36,489 nucleotides of DNA, taken from Candidatus Thiomargarita nelsonii (lineage in GTDB: Bacteria > Pseudomonadota > Gammaproteobacteria > Beggiatoales > Beggiatoaceae). Within the stretch, counting starts at the first letter, position 1. The number at the start of each line of letters is the position of its first letter. The translations under genes were made by a program, and so were the position numbers. The notes under the pieces were generated by a model. It was not told where the DNA came from. It saw nothing but the letters and a program-made list of their open reading frames with translations, and did no database searches. Below, in pieces: positions 14,795 through 23,180 of the stretch. The DNA is taken from the NCBI GenBank assembly GCA_000785145.2, contig JSZA02000065.1:1-36489 (forward strand), written 5' to 3'.

Positions 14795-15928
14795 ATGTTT
14801 GATAAAAGTACAGATAAATTTCCGATCAAGCAAAACTATATTTATTTGAATGCTTGTCGTGCTTCTCCCCTCTATAGGGGTGCTGTGGAAAAGGAATGTG
14901 AGTTTGCCCGTTATCACATGAATCAAGGGACAGAGTTTTTTACTCAGTATGGCGATTCTGTTAAAAAGTTACATATAGCAGCGGCAGCCTTGCTAAAAAC
15001 CACTAAAGAGAATATCTCTTTTCTGAAAAGTACCGCTGAAGGTATCAATTTTATTGCTAATGCCTATCCATTTAAGCCCGACGATGAAATCATCAGCTTT
15101 GAACAAGAATATCCTTCTAATCATTATCCTTGGCGATTGCAATCAAATCGTGGTGTGCAACTCATTTTAGTTAAGCACTCTGGTCAAACGGGTGTTTGGT
15201 CATTTGATGACTTAAAAGAATTGGTTACAAAACGTACTAGGCTAGTCGCTATTAGCCATGTACAATTCACAAGTGGTTTTGCTGCCAATTTAGAACAACT
15301 TGGGGAATTCTGTCAAAACAAAGGCATAGATTTGGTCATTGATGGTGCCCAAAGCATGGGTTGTTTACCTCTATATCCAGAAGAGATGGGTATCTCGGCG
15401 ATTGCCGCGTCGGGCTGGAAATGGCTAATGGGGCCTATTGGTACTGGTATTTTTTATACGGCACCTGAATTCAGAAAAAAATTAAGCTATAATATGGCTG
15501 GTCCTCGCATGATGCAACAAGGTCAACAGTATTTAGATCATACTTGGCGACCTTATGAGGACGGGCGGCGATTTGAGTACAGTTCTTTGCCATACTCTCT
15601 TGCCAGTGCTCTGGAAAGTTGCATGACAGATATTTCAATTCATTATGGCATGGAGCAAATTCGTGCAGAGGTATTCCGCCTCATAGATATATTCTTAGGT
15701 GAACTGGATCAAAAACAGTTTGCACCTTTAATCTTTCCCGATCAACACCGTTCTGGTATTCTTGCAATAAGAACACCACACGAACCGGTATTATATGCGG
15801 ATAAGCTGGCAGAAAAAAGGATTATTTGTACGCCAAGAGGGGAATATCTACGAATTTCTCCGCATATTTTTAATACGGATGATGAAGTACGTGAAGGGGC
15901 TTCGGTTTTAAATGGTATTAGGTTGTAA
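14795..15928 (+). CDS. Class V aminotransferase / cysteine desulfurase-like PLP enzyme
   Basis: 377 residues, fold type I PLP enzyme. D183 in V-I-D-G-A-Q-S-M-G should contact the PLP ring nitrogen and K209 in S-G-W-K-W-L-M-G-P is the Schiff-base lysine, followed by G-P-I-G-T-G for the phosphate. Family members include cysteine desulfurases, isopenicillin-N epimerase-like and kynureninase-like enzymes. I see no mobile-loop cysteine of the NifS/IscS/SufS kind before the C-terminus, so sulfur mobilisation is not supported; the substrate is unknown. Strong AAGGAG 9 bp upstream. The gene stands alone after the HEAT pair and converges with the carbonic anhydrase. Confidence 0.85.
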   Translation: MFDKSTDKFPIKQNYIYLNACRASPLYRGAVEKECEFARYHMNQGTEFFTQYGDSVKKLHIAAAALLKTTKENISFLKSTAEGINFIANAYPFKPDDEIISFEQEYPSNHYPWRLQSNRGVQLILVKHSGQTGVWSFDDLKELVTKRTRLVAISHVQFTSGFAANLEQLGEFCQNKGIDLVIDGAQSMGCLPLYPEEMGISAIAASGWKWLMGPIGTGIFYTAPEFRKKLSYNMAGPRMMQQGQQYLDHTWRPYEDGRRFEYSSLPYSLASALESCMTDISIHYGMEQIRAEVFRLIDIFLGELDQKQFAPLIFPDQHRSGILAIRTPHEPVLYADKLAEKRIICTPRGEYLRISPHIFNTDDEVREGASVLNGIRL

Positions 15929-15957
15929 TTTTATTACCATTCTAGTCATAAGACTTT

Positions 15958-15990
15958 AGGAACAGTACCACAAAATGCGGTATTGTCCCT
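15958..15990. terminator. Imperfect hairpin between convergent genes
   Basis: GGAACAGTACC and GGTATTGTCCC form a stem with two mismatches and a short A-rich loop, between the aminotransferase stop and the carbonic anhydrase stop. Possible shared terminator; there is no clear T run. Confidence 0.35.
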
Positions 15991-16000
15991 CAAATGAGTA

Positions 16001-16687
16001 TTAATTGGAAGAAAGCACTTTGCGATCATTCAAAGCTTGTAATGGTCGAACATTTTCAGTGTACAGAGCCTGATATTGCGCCAATTGTGTAGGCGAAATG
16101 GACACCGTTTGCTTGAGTACCACCCATTTCACTCCTTCACTGCAAGGTGGCGTGGTTAAAGAGCCGGCAAAGCTATAATAATCTTTTTGATTAGGCAATA
16201 ATTCGTTAATATCTATTTGCACATCATGATGTTGAGCATCTCCCTGCGTTTGGGGCATCAGATCCCCCAAAGTTTCAATACAGGAATTGGGCAGATCGCC
16301 GGCTTTTAAAAGCACAGCAACTACCGCTAATTCGCCTTGGATATTTTGGTGTACTAGATGTATCACCATATCCGTCCGTTTGCCATTAATGGCTTCTTCG
16401 CTGGGAGAGTGGAAATGGAATTGTAGCAATTGATAGGCGTTCTCTCCTATTTTCAAGGTACCCGCTTTATCTGCGGTTATCTGAATACTATGCCCGTTGT
16501 TTTCAATGATCAGCGGAATCGGCTGATAGTTAAAGATCAGTGGGGGTAAGTCAGCTTTAATGCTGTTGGTAATATCAATCGGTGTTTGTTGTTTACCGCT
16601 GCCGCATAAAGCATATTCTTCAGATAAACAATCCCAATAGGCGGGACCGGTTTTGCCTTCGTAACTCCAGTGAGTCTTATAAGTCAT
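16001..16687 (-). CDS. Alpha-carbonic anhydrase without a signal peptide
   Basis: 228 residues. Interconverts CO2 and bicarbonate. Zinc ligands H91 and H93 (Q-F-H-F-H-S-P-S-E) and H110 (V-I-H-L-V-H); a proton-shuttle His at position 66 (E-N-N-G-H-S-I-Q); the T-T-P-P-C-S-E-G-V signature near the end. C28 and C182 are the pair that forms a disulfide in periplasmic alpha enzymes. Most bacterial alpha forms carry a signal peptide, but here the domain begins almost at the start (H-W-S-Y-E-G at residue 6). GAGG is placed correctly for this ATG and an in-frame stop lies within about 35 bp upstream. It could be cytoplasmic, or the export signal was lost. Confidence 0.93.
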   Translation of the reverse strand: MTYKTHWSYEGKTGPAYWDCLSEEYALCGSGKQQTPIDITNSIKADLPPLIFNYQPIPLIIENNGHSIQITADKAGTLKIGENAYQLLQFHFHSPSEEAINGKRTDMVIHLVHQNIQGELAVVAVLLKAGDLPNSCIETLGDLMPQTQGDAQHHDVQIDINELLPNQKDYYSFAGSLTTPPCSEGVKWVVLKQTVSISPTQLAQYQALYTENVRPLQALNDRKVLSSN

Positions 16688-16830
16688 CGTTGTTTTTTCC
16701 TCTAGTGTTTTACCCTATAAATAATGCCACAAAGCATTTGTTGACGCAATAGATGGCATTACCATTTGCCAGTGCCCACAGCGAATACCCAGATAAGGGC
16801 TGATATGCACATTCACGATTATCAGAGACA

Positions 16831-17295
16831 TCAGAACAAACGCTCAACCTTAACCCAATTTTCTAATTCCAGTTTTGAATTAAACCTTTGAATTTCAATG
16901 TAAATAGAATCTGCACTGACTAAGATACAATTTTCCACAATAGCTGTGGCAGCAAGCATAATATCAATGTTATGTTTCTTGATATTTTCTTTATTGAGTT
17001 TTCTGGACTCTTTGAGAGAGCTTTTTAAAACACCAAATAATTGAGAACCTTTATGTGAAAGGGGCAAAACGTCAAAATATTGTTGAGCCTCTTCTATTTT
17101 TTTCCTGACGACACTTTTTTTCTCATCAGGTGCGTTAGCATACCCATACTCAAATTCATATAGGGATAGTATGGATATGTAAACCTCATCCATACCTTTC
17201 AAAGAAGACAAATTTTCAAATATTTTGAAATGATTATCAGAAAATTTATCATACAAATCTGAAACCGTATCAGAATCAAACAGATATTTTTTCAT
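16831..17295 (-). CDS. vapC: PIN-domain toxin (VapC-like)
   Basis: 154 residues. PIN nucleases of VapBC systems cleave tRNA or rRNA. The four acids expected are present: D7 (Y-L-F-D-S-D), E47 (S-L-Y-E-F-E), D111 (H-N-I-D-I-M-L-A-A-T-A) and D129 (V-S-A-D-S). The antitoxin gene ends 4 bp inside this start (ATGA overlap), the usual VapBC order. It appears intact, unlike the two PIN remnants at the window's left end. Chromosomal position next to a large repeat block suggests it travels with mobile or repeat DNA. Confidence 0.85.
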   Translation of the reverse strand: MKKYLFDSDTVSDLYDKFSDNHFKIFENLSSLKGMDEVYISILSLYEFEYGYANAPDEKKSVVRKKIEEAQQYFDVLPLSHKGSQLFGVLKSSLKESRKLNKENIKKHNIDIMLAATAIVENCILVSADSIYIEIQRFNSKLELENWVKVERLF

Positions 17296-17552
17296 GTTCT
17301 ATCATGTAGAAATTCAAAGTTTTCTCGAAATTCTCTCATGTCCTTTTTCAATTGTTGAGAATAGCCAGCAAGATGCACCGGATCAGTGTGGATTCTTTGA
17401 GCTATTTTTGCCCACGGCTCTTTGGCCTTTTGCTGTTGATTTGTTAGCTTTTTTAAAGCGTCCTTAACAATTTGGCTAACAAATTCATTTGGATTAGGTA
17501 AATTCTGAATCTGTTTAGCAATATCATCAGAAAGTGTCAGTGTAATTTCCAT
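17292..17552 (-). CDS. Antitoxin partner of the VapC-like toxin
   Basis: 86 residues, overlapping the toxin start by 4 bp. The N-terminus (M-E-I-T-L-T-L-S-D-D-I-A-K-Q-I) has the beta-strand plus helix pattern of ribbon-helix-helix or related DNA-binding antitoxins, and the second half is charged and helical with an aromatic end (F-R-E-N-F-E-F-L), suited to wrap the toxin. Such antitoxins typically repress their own operon. Specific family not recognised. Confidence 0.75.
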   Translation of the reverse strand: MEITLTLSDDIAKQIQNLPNPNEFVSQIVKDALKKLTNQQQKAKEPWAKIAQRIHTDPVHLAGYSQQLKKDMREFRENFEFLHDRT

Positions 17553-17686
17553 AATTTTGTTCTCTTGTCACATTGTCATTCAGTTTCTAATGACCACCTA
17601 ACGATAGTGTATTATTAATTATACTCAGAAAATAGACAAAAATACAACACACTAAATTACTCAAGTTTTTCTTGTTCCCACGCAGA

Positions 17687-18058
17687 GCGCACTCTCTTAG
17701 ACATAAGTATTTAAGTAATTGAAAAAAAAGCAGATTAGGTAGGGTGGGAACGAGAGAGAGCGAAACCCACCATTGTTATAAATTTCAAAGATTTGGTGGG
17801 TGCAGCGAAGCTCTACCCACCCTACAAAAAAACTCCTTTAGACATAAGTATCCAAGTACTTTAAATAAAAGGATATTTGTAGGGTGCGTCCTACGCACCA
17901 ATGCCACCTTCGTTAAAATCACGGTTTGTAGGGGCAATCCTTTATGGTTGCCCTCGATACGAAGGTGGCATTGGTCCTACGCACCCTGACGCTCAATGCG
18001 GTGCGTAGGACGCACCCTACAAAACCTCGTAAATGGACTTATGTATAAGAGAGTGCGC
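17687..18058. repeat. Composite nested palindrome block
   Basis: The outer ends are inverted copies of a segment built from GCGCACTCTCTTAGACATAAGT (17685-17707 and about 18037-18058, imperfect). Inside are an inverted pair of GTAGGGTGGG / CCCACCCTAC elements (about 17739-17823), a second TTTAGACATAAGTAT copy near 17837, family D at 17879-17899 and inverted at 18000-18020, and a family C copy at 17928-17954. The 573-bp gap between the antitoxin gene and mraY contains nothing else I can support; short frames in it are repeat translations. Confidence 0.7.
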
Positions 18059-18071
18059 GAGGCAAAGGAAA

Positions 18072-18121
18072 CGCAGTAACGGAGCTTCGTTACGATCATG
18101 CCTGCCTGGACGCTCCGCGTC
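18072..18121. repeat. Repeat with GCAGTAACGGAGCTTCGTTACGA (family G)
   Basis: Contains the inverted repeat GTAACG(GAGCTT)CGTTAC and a following GGACGCTCCGCGTCC palindrome, ending just before the mraY stop. A close relative is at about 24889-24937. Together they may act as a transcription end for mraY. Confidence 0.6.
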
Positions 18122-18125
18122 CTAC

Positions 18126-19211
18126 TTAACGAATTTTCAACGTCGCCAGCCCCACCAATACCAACACCACCGTCACAATCCAAAATCGCACAATCACGCG
18201 AGGCTCAGGCCAACCTTTTAATTCAAAGTGATGATGTAAAGGTGCCATCCGAAAAATACGCCGTCCAGTCAATTTGAATGAAGTGACTTGTAAAATCACC
18301 GAAACCGTTTCCATCACAAACACGCCACCCATAATAAATAATACCAATTCTTGTCTGACGATCACCGCTATCACACCCAATGCCGCCCCTATAGCCAGTG
18401 ATCCCACATCACCCATAAACACTTGAGCAGGATAGGTGTTAAACCACAGAAAACCGAGACCAGCACCCACCATTGCCCCACAAAAGATTGTCACTTCTCC
18501 AACACCCGCAATGTATGGAATAGCTAAATAATTGGCAAAGTTGACATGCCCAGTGGTATAGGCAAAAATGCCGAATGCGCCCCCGACTAACACCGTCGGC
18601 ATAATGGCTAAACCATCTAAGCCATCAGTCAAATTAACCGCGTTACTCGTACCAACAATCACAAAATAGGTCAACAGCACAAATAGCAAGGGCGATAGAT
18701 CAATGATGATATTTTTAAAAAAGGGCACAATCAATTGCGTTTCGGCATCTGATTGGGCAGTCATCAGCAGCACCACGGCTGCGCCGAGACCAAAAATGGA
18801 TTGCCAAAAATATTTATGCTTAGCAGACAAACCGTCAGAATTGCCTAGCGACACTTTGCGGTAATCATCTATCCAACCGATTAAGCCAAATAAAAGGGTA
18901 ACGCTCAAAACGATCCACACAAATCGGTTAGATAAGTCAGCCCATAATAAAGTACTTATCGCAATTGCGACTAAAATAAGTCCGCCGCCCATCGTCGGCG
19001 TGCCGGCTTTACTAAAATGGGATTCTGGTCCATCTTCGCGCACACTTTGTCCAATTTGATTGGAGCTTAATTTGCGAATCATCAGGGGACCAAGTATGAG
19101 AGAAATCAATAAGGCCGTGACAGTCCCCAAGATAGCGCGTAAGGTGATATATTGAAAAACATGAAAGTCACTATAAAAAGTACTAAAATATTCGCTGAGC
19201 CAATACAACAT
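18126..19211 (-). CDS. mraY: Phospho-N-acetylmuramoyl-pentapeptide transferase
   Basis: 361 residues, the usual length, with about ten membrane segments. Transfers phospho-MurNAc-pentapeptide to undecaprenyl phosphate, making lipid I at the inner membrane. Signatures: G-T-P-T-M-G-G, the Asp pair in W-I-D-D-Y-R-K, N-L-T-D-G-L-D-G-L-A, M-G-D-V-G-S-L-A and the terminal P-L-H-H-H-F-E with nearby K. It follows murF by only 6 bp, the order found in dcw clusters, but murD and later genes do not follow; repeats and a toxin-antitoxin pair do. Confidence 0.97.
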   Translation of the reverse strand: MLYWLSEYFSTFYSDFHVFQYITLRAILGTVTALLISLILGPLMIRKLSSNQIGQSVREDGPESHFSKAGTPTMGGGLILVAIAISTLLWADLSNRFVWIVLSVTLLFGLIGWIDDYRKVSLGNSDGLSAKHKYFWQSIFGLGAAVVLLMTAQSDAETQLIVPFFKNIIIDLSPLLFVLLTYFVIVGTSNAVNLTDGLDGLAIMPTVLVGGAFGIFAYTTGHVNFANYLAIPYIAGVGEVTIFCGAMVGAGLGFLWFNTYPAQVFMGDVGSLAIGAALGVIAVIVRQELVLFIMGGVFVMETVSVILQVTSFKLTGRRIFRMAPLHHHFELKGWPEPRVIVRFWIVTVVLVLVGLATLKIR

Positions 19212-19217
19212 ATTAAA

Positions 19218-20570
19218 TTAAATCCCCTTTTGTAAAGCGTTAACCACTTTTTCCATTTGCATACCCCGTGAGCCTTTAATCAGTACTGTCGCACGGCTGG
19301 GCAATTGGGCGTGTAAAGATTGAATCAATTCATTATGATGAGCAAAATGTTGAGCCCCCTCGCCGAAACTTTCAACGGCATAATGGCTCATATCACCAAT
19401 AGCCCATAAGCGTTCTACGCCAAATTTCCGTGCCCGTTGTCCAGCTTCTCGGTGAAACTCAGCACTTTCACTGCCGAGTTCATTCATATCACCAAGCACG
19501 AGCCAATAAGGGGGCGTATTATTATTTAATACCGCTAGAGCGGCATTCAGCGAGGCGGGATTAGCATTATAAGTATCATCAATTAAACTAATGCCATTGA
19601 TGCCAGCGCGACGTTGCAAGCGCCCCTTGACAGGCTGCATGTTTTGTAAGCCTTGTTGTATCGCGTCTAACGTGCAGCCGCAAGCTAATGCACAAGCACT
19701 TGCCGCTAAGGCATTCATAACATTGTGTCGTCCCGGTAATGCGAGATGGATAGCGATGTCACCGCTTTTGGTTTCTAAGCTGAAATCACAGCCGCTGTCA
19801 CTCAAGCGCAGGTTTTTTGCCATCACATCCGCTGTGTTATCTAAAGCAAAAGTGCTCATTTGACGTGGAGCAGCTAATTGTTGCCATAAATTAGCATATT
19901 CATCGTCATTATTGATGACTGCCACCCCATCGCTTTTCAAGTTTGAAAAAATCTCCCCTTTAGCGAGGGCAACGCCTTTGATACTCCCAAAACCTTCGAG
20001 ATGGGCGGGCGCACATTGCGTAATAGTCGTCACGCTGGGTTGTGCGATCTGAGTTAAATAAGCAATCTCACCCGCATGATTGGCACCCATTTCAATAACA
20101 GCATAACGATGCGCTGCATCTAAATTAAAAAGTGTCAAAGGTACGCCAATATCATTATTGAAATTGCCTTGATTGGCTAAAACTTCACCCCCCTTTTGTT
20201 GTGCAAAAATAGCACGGAGCATTTCTTTGGTCGTGGTTTTACCATTACTCCCCGTGATAGCAACCACTGGCAAATCAAAGCCTTGTCGCCAAAAACGCGC
20301 TAAATCTCCCAAAGCTTTGCGCGTATCAGCAACACGCAAGGTGGGTAAATCACACGTCACAGGCTTTTCGACAATGAGCGCACTAGCCCCTTTATTTTGC
20401 GCCTCCATGACAAAATCATGTCCATCAAAACGCTCACCACATAATGCCACATAAATAGAACCGGGATTGATATGGCGTGTATCAATACTGCAACCCGTCA
20501 AATTAACATCATCTCCAGTGACAACAGCCGCAAGTGTGGGTGCCACTTCACTTAAAGAAAATTTAATCAT
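19218..20570 (-). CDS. murF: UDP-N-acetylmuramoyl-tripeptide--D-alanyl-D-alanine ligase
   Basis: 450 residues. Adds D-Ala-D-Ala to the UDP-MurNAc-tripeptide. Mur ligase ATP loop G-S-N-G-K-T-T-T-K-E near residue 110; E-M-G-A-N-H-A-G-E-I in the central domain; D-D-T-Y-N-A-N-P near residue 330. N-terminal substrate domain contains S-I-D-T-R. It is cotranscribed with mraY. murE is not upstream; instead ilvB is divergent, so this is a two-gene piece of the dcw cluster. Confidence 0.96.
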   Translation of the reverse strand: MIKFSLSEVAPTLAAVVTGDDVNLTGCSIDTRHINPGSIYVALCGERFDGHDFVMEAQNKGASALIVEKPVTCDLPTLRVADTRKALGDLARFWRQGFDLPVVAITGSNGKTTTKEMLRAIFAQQKGGEVLANQGNFNNDIGVPLTLFNLDAAHRYAVIEMGANHAGEIAYLTQIAQPSVTTITQCAPAHLEGFGSIKGVALAKGEIFSNLKSDGVAVINNDDEYANLWQQLAAPRQMSTFALDNTADVMAKNLRLSDSGCDFSLETKSGDIAIHLALPGRHNVMNALAASACALACGCTLDAIQQGLQNMQPVKGRLQRRAGINGISLIDDTYNANPASLNAALAVLNNNTPPYWLVLGDMNELGSESAEFHREAGQRARKFGVERLWAIGDMSHYAVESFGEGAQHFAHHNELIQSLHAQLPSRATVLIKGSRGMQMEKVVNALQKGI

Positions 20571-20578
20571 ATATATAT

Positions 20579-20598
20579 GTCCAAGATAAATCTTGGAC
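20579..20598. repeat. Family A palindrome between divergent murF and ilvB
   Basis: GTCCAAGATAAATCTTGGAC, perfect palindrome, 8 bp upstream of the murF ATG and 69 bp upstream of the ilvB ATG. Its right arm includes TTGGAC, which could serve as a -35 hexamer for ilvB. Confidence 0.8.
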
Positions 20599-20619
20599 TC
20601 CTATTGAATGTTGTATAAT
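20593..20619 (+). promoter_or_regulatory. Possible sigma-70 promoter for ilvBH
   Basis: A consensus -10 TATAAT at 20614-20619 lies about 47 bp before the ilvB ATG. TTGGAC at 20593-20598, within the family A palindrome, is a possible -35 with a 15-bp spacer, shorter than ideal. No leader peptide or attenuator could be supported in the short space. Confidence 0.35.
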
Positions 20620-20666
20620 TTAAAGTTTATACCTATTTTGGTTTTAACGCGAACTAGAGGGCTGAA

Positions 20667-22394
20667 ATGAACGAAGCAGATGAAATGATGACAGGTGCCG
20701 ATATTTTGATAAATGCTTTGGCAGCAGAAGGGGTGGAATACGTATTTGGCTATCCTGGCGGCGCGGTATTGCATATTTATGATGCAATGTTTAAGCAACG
20801 GAAAATACAGCATATTCTTGTTCGTCACGAACAAGGGGCTACCCATGCCGCTGATGGTTATGCACGGGCTACTGGTAAACCGGGCGTCGTCTTAGTCACA
20901 TCAGGACCAGGTGCGACTAATGCGATTACAGGCATTGCCACCGCTTATCTGGATTCCACACCTTTAGTCGTTATCACTGGACAAGTGCCTATCCCGTTGA
21001 TCGGTAACGATGCTTTCCAAGAAGTTGATTCAGTGGGCATTTCTCGGCCCTGTGTCAAGCACAATTTTTTGGTCAAAGATGTCAACGAATTGGCGAATAC
21101 CATTAAAAAAGCATTTTATATAGCGACGACTGGTCGCCCTGGTCCCGTTTTGATAGATATTCCTAAGGATATAACAGCGCTGAGTGCGCCATTTGAATAT
21201 CCAGACACTATAGAAATGCGATCTTATAAGCCAGTGCTAAATGGACATTTAGGACAAATCCGCAGGGCTGTTGACCTGATTTTATCTGCTAAACGCCCAA
21301 TGATTTATAGTGGGGGAGGCGTGATACTTGGCAATGCCTCTCAAGAATTGACTGAATTTACACGCTTGTTGGGGTATCCTATTACTCAAACATTGATGGG
21401 ATTAGGCGCTTATCCTGGCACTGATCAGCAATTTTTAGGAATGCTCGGCATGCATGGCACTTATGAAGCCAATCTAGCGATGCACGATTGCGATGTCTTA
21501 ATTGCTATTGGAGCGCGTTTTGATGATCGGGTGACAGGTGAATTAGAGAAATTTTGTCCATACGCTAAAATTGTTCATGTGGATATTGATCCCGCTTCGA
21601 TTTCCAAAACCGTTAAAGTGGATATACCTATCGTCGGTGCTGTTGATCGCGTGTTAGGGGAAATGATTCAGCTCATCAAGGAAAGCGAACAACAACCCGA
21701 TTCAGAAGCTCTCGCCACTTGGTGGAAACAAATCAATATTTGGCGTGCGAACAATTGTTTGCATTATGAACAAAAGCCCTCACTGATCAAGCCACAGTTT
21801 GTGCTAGAAAAACTCTACGAAATCACCAAAGGCGATGCCTTTATCACATCGGATGTGGGTCAACACCAAATGTTTGTGGCGCAGTTTTATAAATTTACTC
21901 AGCCGCGACGTTGGATCAATTCAGGCGGATTAGGCACGATGGGCTTTGGTTTGCCCGCAGCGATAGGAGTACAATTAGCCTATCCTGATGAAACAGTGGT
22001 TTGTGTCACAGGCGAAGCCAGCATTCAAATGTGTATACAAGAATTATCAACTTGTAAACAATTTGACTTGCCCATTAAGATCGTGACATTGAACAATGGC
22101 TACATGGGCATGGTGCGTCAGTGGCAAGAAATGTTTTATGATAAGCGATATTCACATACTTATCTGGAGGCATTGCCCGATTTTATGAAACTAGCGGACA
22201 GTTATGGGCATATTGGTATGCAGATTTCCAAGCCTAGCGATGTTGAAGGGGCTTTGAAAGAGGGTTTGGCGATAAAAGATCGCCTTGTGTTTATGGATTT
22301 TATCATTGATCCGGATACAAACGTGTTTCCGATGGTTGCGGCTGGTAAAGCGCATAATGACATGATGTTATCCCCAGAAAGAGAGATTGCTTAA
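20667..22394 (+). CDS. ilvB: Acetolactate synthase large subunit
   Basis: 575 residues. ThDP- and FAD-containing enzyme that makes acetolactate or acetohydroxybutyrate, the first common step of Val/Leu/Ile synthesis. The N-terminal ThDP-activating Glu is in R-H-E-Q-G-A-T-H-A-A-D-G-Y-A-R. The C-terminal metal/ThDP motif reads G-E-A-S-I-Q-M...N-N-G-Y-M-G-M-V, a variant of the usual G-D-G-S. Start ATG 20667 has AGAGGG upstream. It is followed 2 bp later by ilvH. By likeness to the IlvI type, symbol ilvI is an alternative. ilvC, its usual next gene, lies about 2.3 kb further. Confidence 0.96.
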   Translation: MNEADEMMTGADILINALAAEGVEYVFGYPGGAVLHIYDAMFKQRKIQHILVRHEQGATHAADGYARATGKPGVVLVTSGPGATNAITGIATAYLDSTPLVVITGQVPIPLIGNDAFQEVDSVGISRPCVKHNFLVKDVNELANTIKKAFYIATTGRPGPVLIDIPKDITALSAPFEYPDTIEMRSYKPVLNGHLGQIRRAVDLILSAKRPMIYSGGGVILGNASQELTEFTRLLGYPITQTLMGLGAYPGTDQQFLGMLGMHGTYEANLAMHDCDVLIAIGARFDDRVTGELEKFCPYAKIVHVDIDPASISKTVKVDIPIVGAVDRVLGEMIQLIKESEQQPDSEALATWWKQINIWRANNCLHYEQKPSLIKPQFVLEKLYEITKGDAFITSDVGQHQMFVAQFYKFTQPRRWINSGGLGTMGFGLPAAIGVQLAYPDETVVCVTGEASIQMCIQELSTCKQFDLPIKIVTLNNGYMGMVRQWQEMFYDKRYSHTYLEALPDFMKLADSYGHIGMQISKPSDVEGALKEGLAIKDRLVFMDFIIDPDTNVFPMVAAGKAHNDMMLSPEREIA

Positions 22395-22396
22395 AT

Positions 22397-22891
22397 ATGC
22401 GTCATACGATTTCAATTTTGTTAGAAAACGAATCCGGTGCATTATCACGAGTCGCCGGATTATTTTCGGCACGCGGTTATAATATTGAATCTTTGACCGT
22501 TGCGCCTACCGAAGATCCCTCAATCTCACGAATGACCTTAGTCACCAGAGGCTCAGACGATGTCATTGAGCAGATCACTAAGCAGTTAAATAAGCTGATT
22601 GATGTTATCCAACTCATTGATTTAACGGAAGGAAAGCATATTGAGAGGGAATTTTTGTTGATGAAAGTCAATGTATCAACGGCTGATCAACGTGACGAAA
22701 TCAAGCGTATCGTTGATATTTTCCGAGGTAGAATTGTTGATGTTGGCGATGCCAATTATACGATTGAAATGACGGGAACTGCTGATAAATTGGATGCTTT
22801 TATCAAAGGCATTGAGCCAGCACAGATAGTTGAAGTAGTACGATCGGGTGTTTTGGGTATTGCGCGAGGTAGTAAGAGCTTGCGTGTGTAA
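22397..22891 (+). CDS. ilvH: Acetolactate synthase small (regulatory) subunit
   Basis: 164 residues, normal length. The N-terminal ACT domain (L-E-N-E-S-G-A-L-S-R-V-A-G-L-F-S, G-Y-N-I-E-S-L-T-V) binds valine for feedback inhibition; the C-terminal domain stimulates the catalytic subunit. Spaced 2 bp from ilvB. The gene ends at a block of palindromic repeats and an accessory island rather than at ilvC. Confidence 0.96.
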   Translation: MRHTISILLENESGALSRVAGLFSARGYNIESLTVAPTEDPSISRMTLVTRGSDDVIEQITKQLNKLIDVIQLIDLTEGKHIEREFLLMKVNVSTADQRDEIKRIVDIFRGRIVDVGDANYTIEMTGTADKLDAFIKGIEPAQIVEVVRSGVLGIARGSKSLRV

Positions 22892-22895
22892 TTCG

Positions 22896-23145
22896 ACGCA
22901 GAGCGTCGATGCATGCATTCCTTTGCCTCGCGTCAATGCCATTAAGTTAAGAGGGCAACCACAAGGGATTGCCCATACAAACCGTTATTTTTCGTAGGGG
23001 CAATCCTTTATGGTTGCCCTTAACGAAGGTGGCATTTTTGCGCCGCGTGGGAACGAGAAAACGAGAAAACCCTCGTGAGGTTCTCGTTCCCACGCTCTGC
23101 GTGGGAATGCATGCTGCGACGCTCTGCGTCGCGTTTAGCAATGGA
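22896..23145. repeat. Dense palindrome block at the left edge of the ilv island
   Basis: In order: CGACGCAGAGCGTCG (palindromic), a family E piece AATGCCATTAAGTTAAG (22935-22951), an inverted family C pair (22952-22978 / 22994-23020), a CGTGGGAACGAGAA...TTCTCGTTCCCACG hairpin (about 23044-23095), and GCGACGCTCTGCGTCGC (about 23116-23132). The whole gap between ilvH and the next gene is repeat DNA; no coding sequence is seen. Confidence 0.75.
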
Positions 23146-23180
23146 GCACCCAATCAACAAAAATAATATGAGGTATAAAA

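Noticed and set aside
14795..15928. Assignment as SufS/IscS cysteine desulfurase
   Set aside because: The PLP lysine and aspartate are present, but I see no catalytic Cys loop in the C-terminal part, so only a class V call is justified.
16688..16830. Hidden small gene between the carbonic anhydrase and the VapC gene
   Set aside because: Neither strand shows a frame with a start, ribosome binding site and protein-like composition.
17744..17989. 81-codon open frame in the palindrome block
   Set aside because: The entire frame translates repeat families C and D and their flanks; no independent start signal or conserved pattern.
17157..18121. Possible CRISPR array in the repeat-rich region
   Set aside because: Repeats are palindromic, of several families, unevenly spaced and nested; there are no regular spacers and no cas genes.
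22947..23166. Short frames on both strands between ilvH and the Rpn-like gene
   Set aside because: Composed of family C and GTGGGAACGAG repeats; the two strands give mirror products of the same palindromes.
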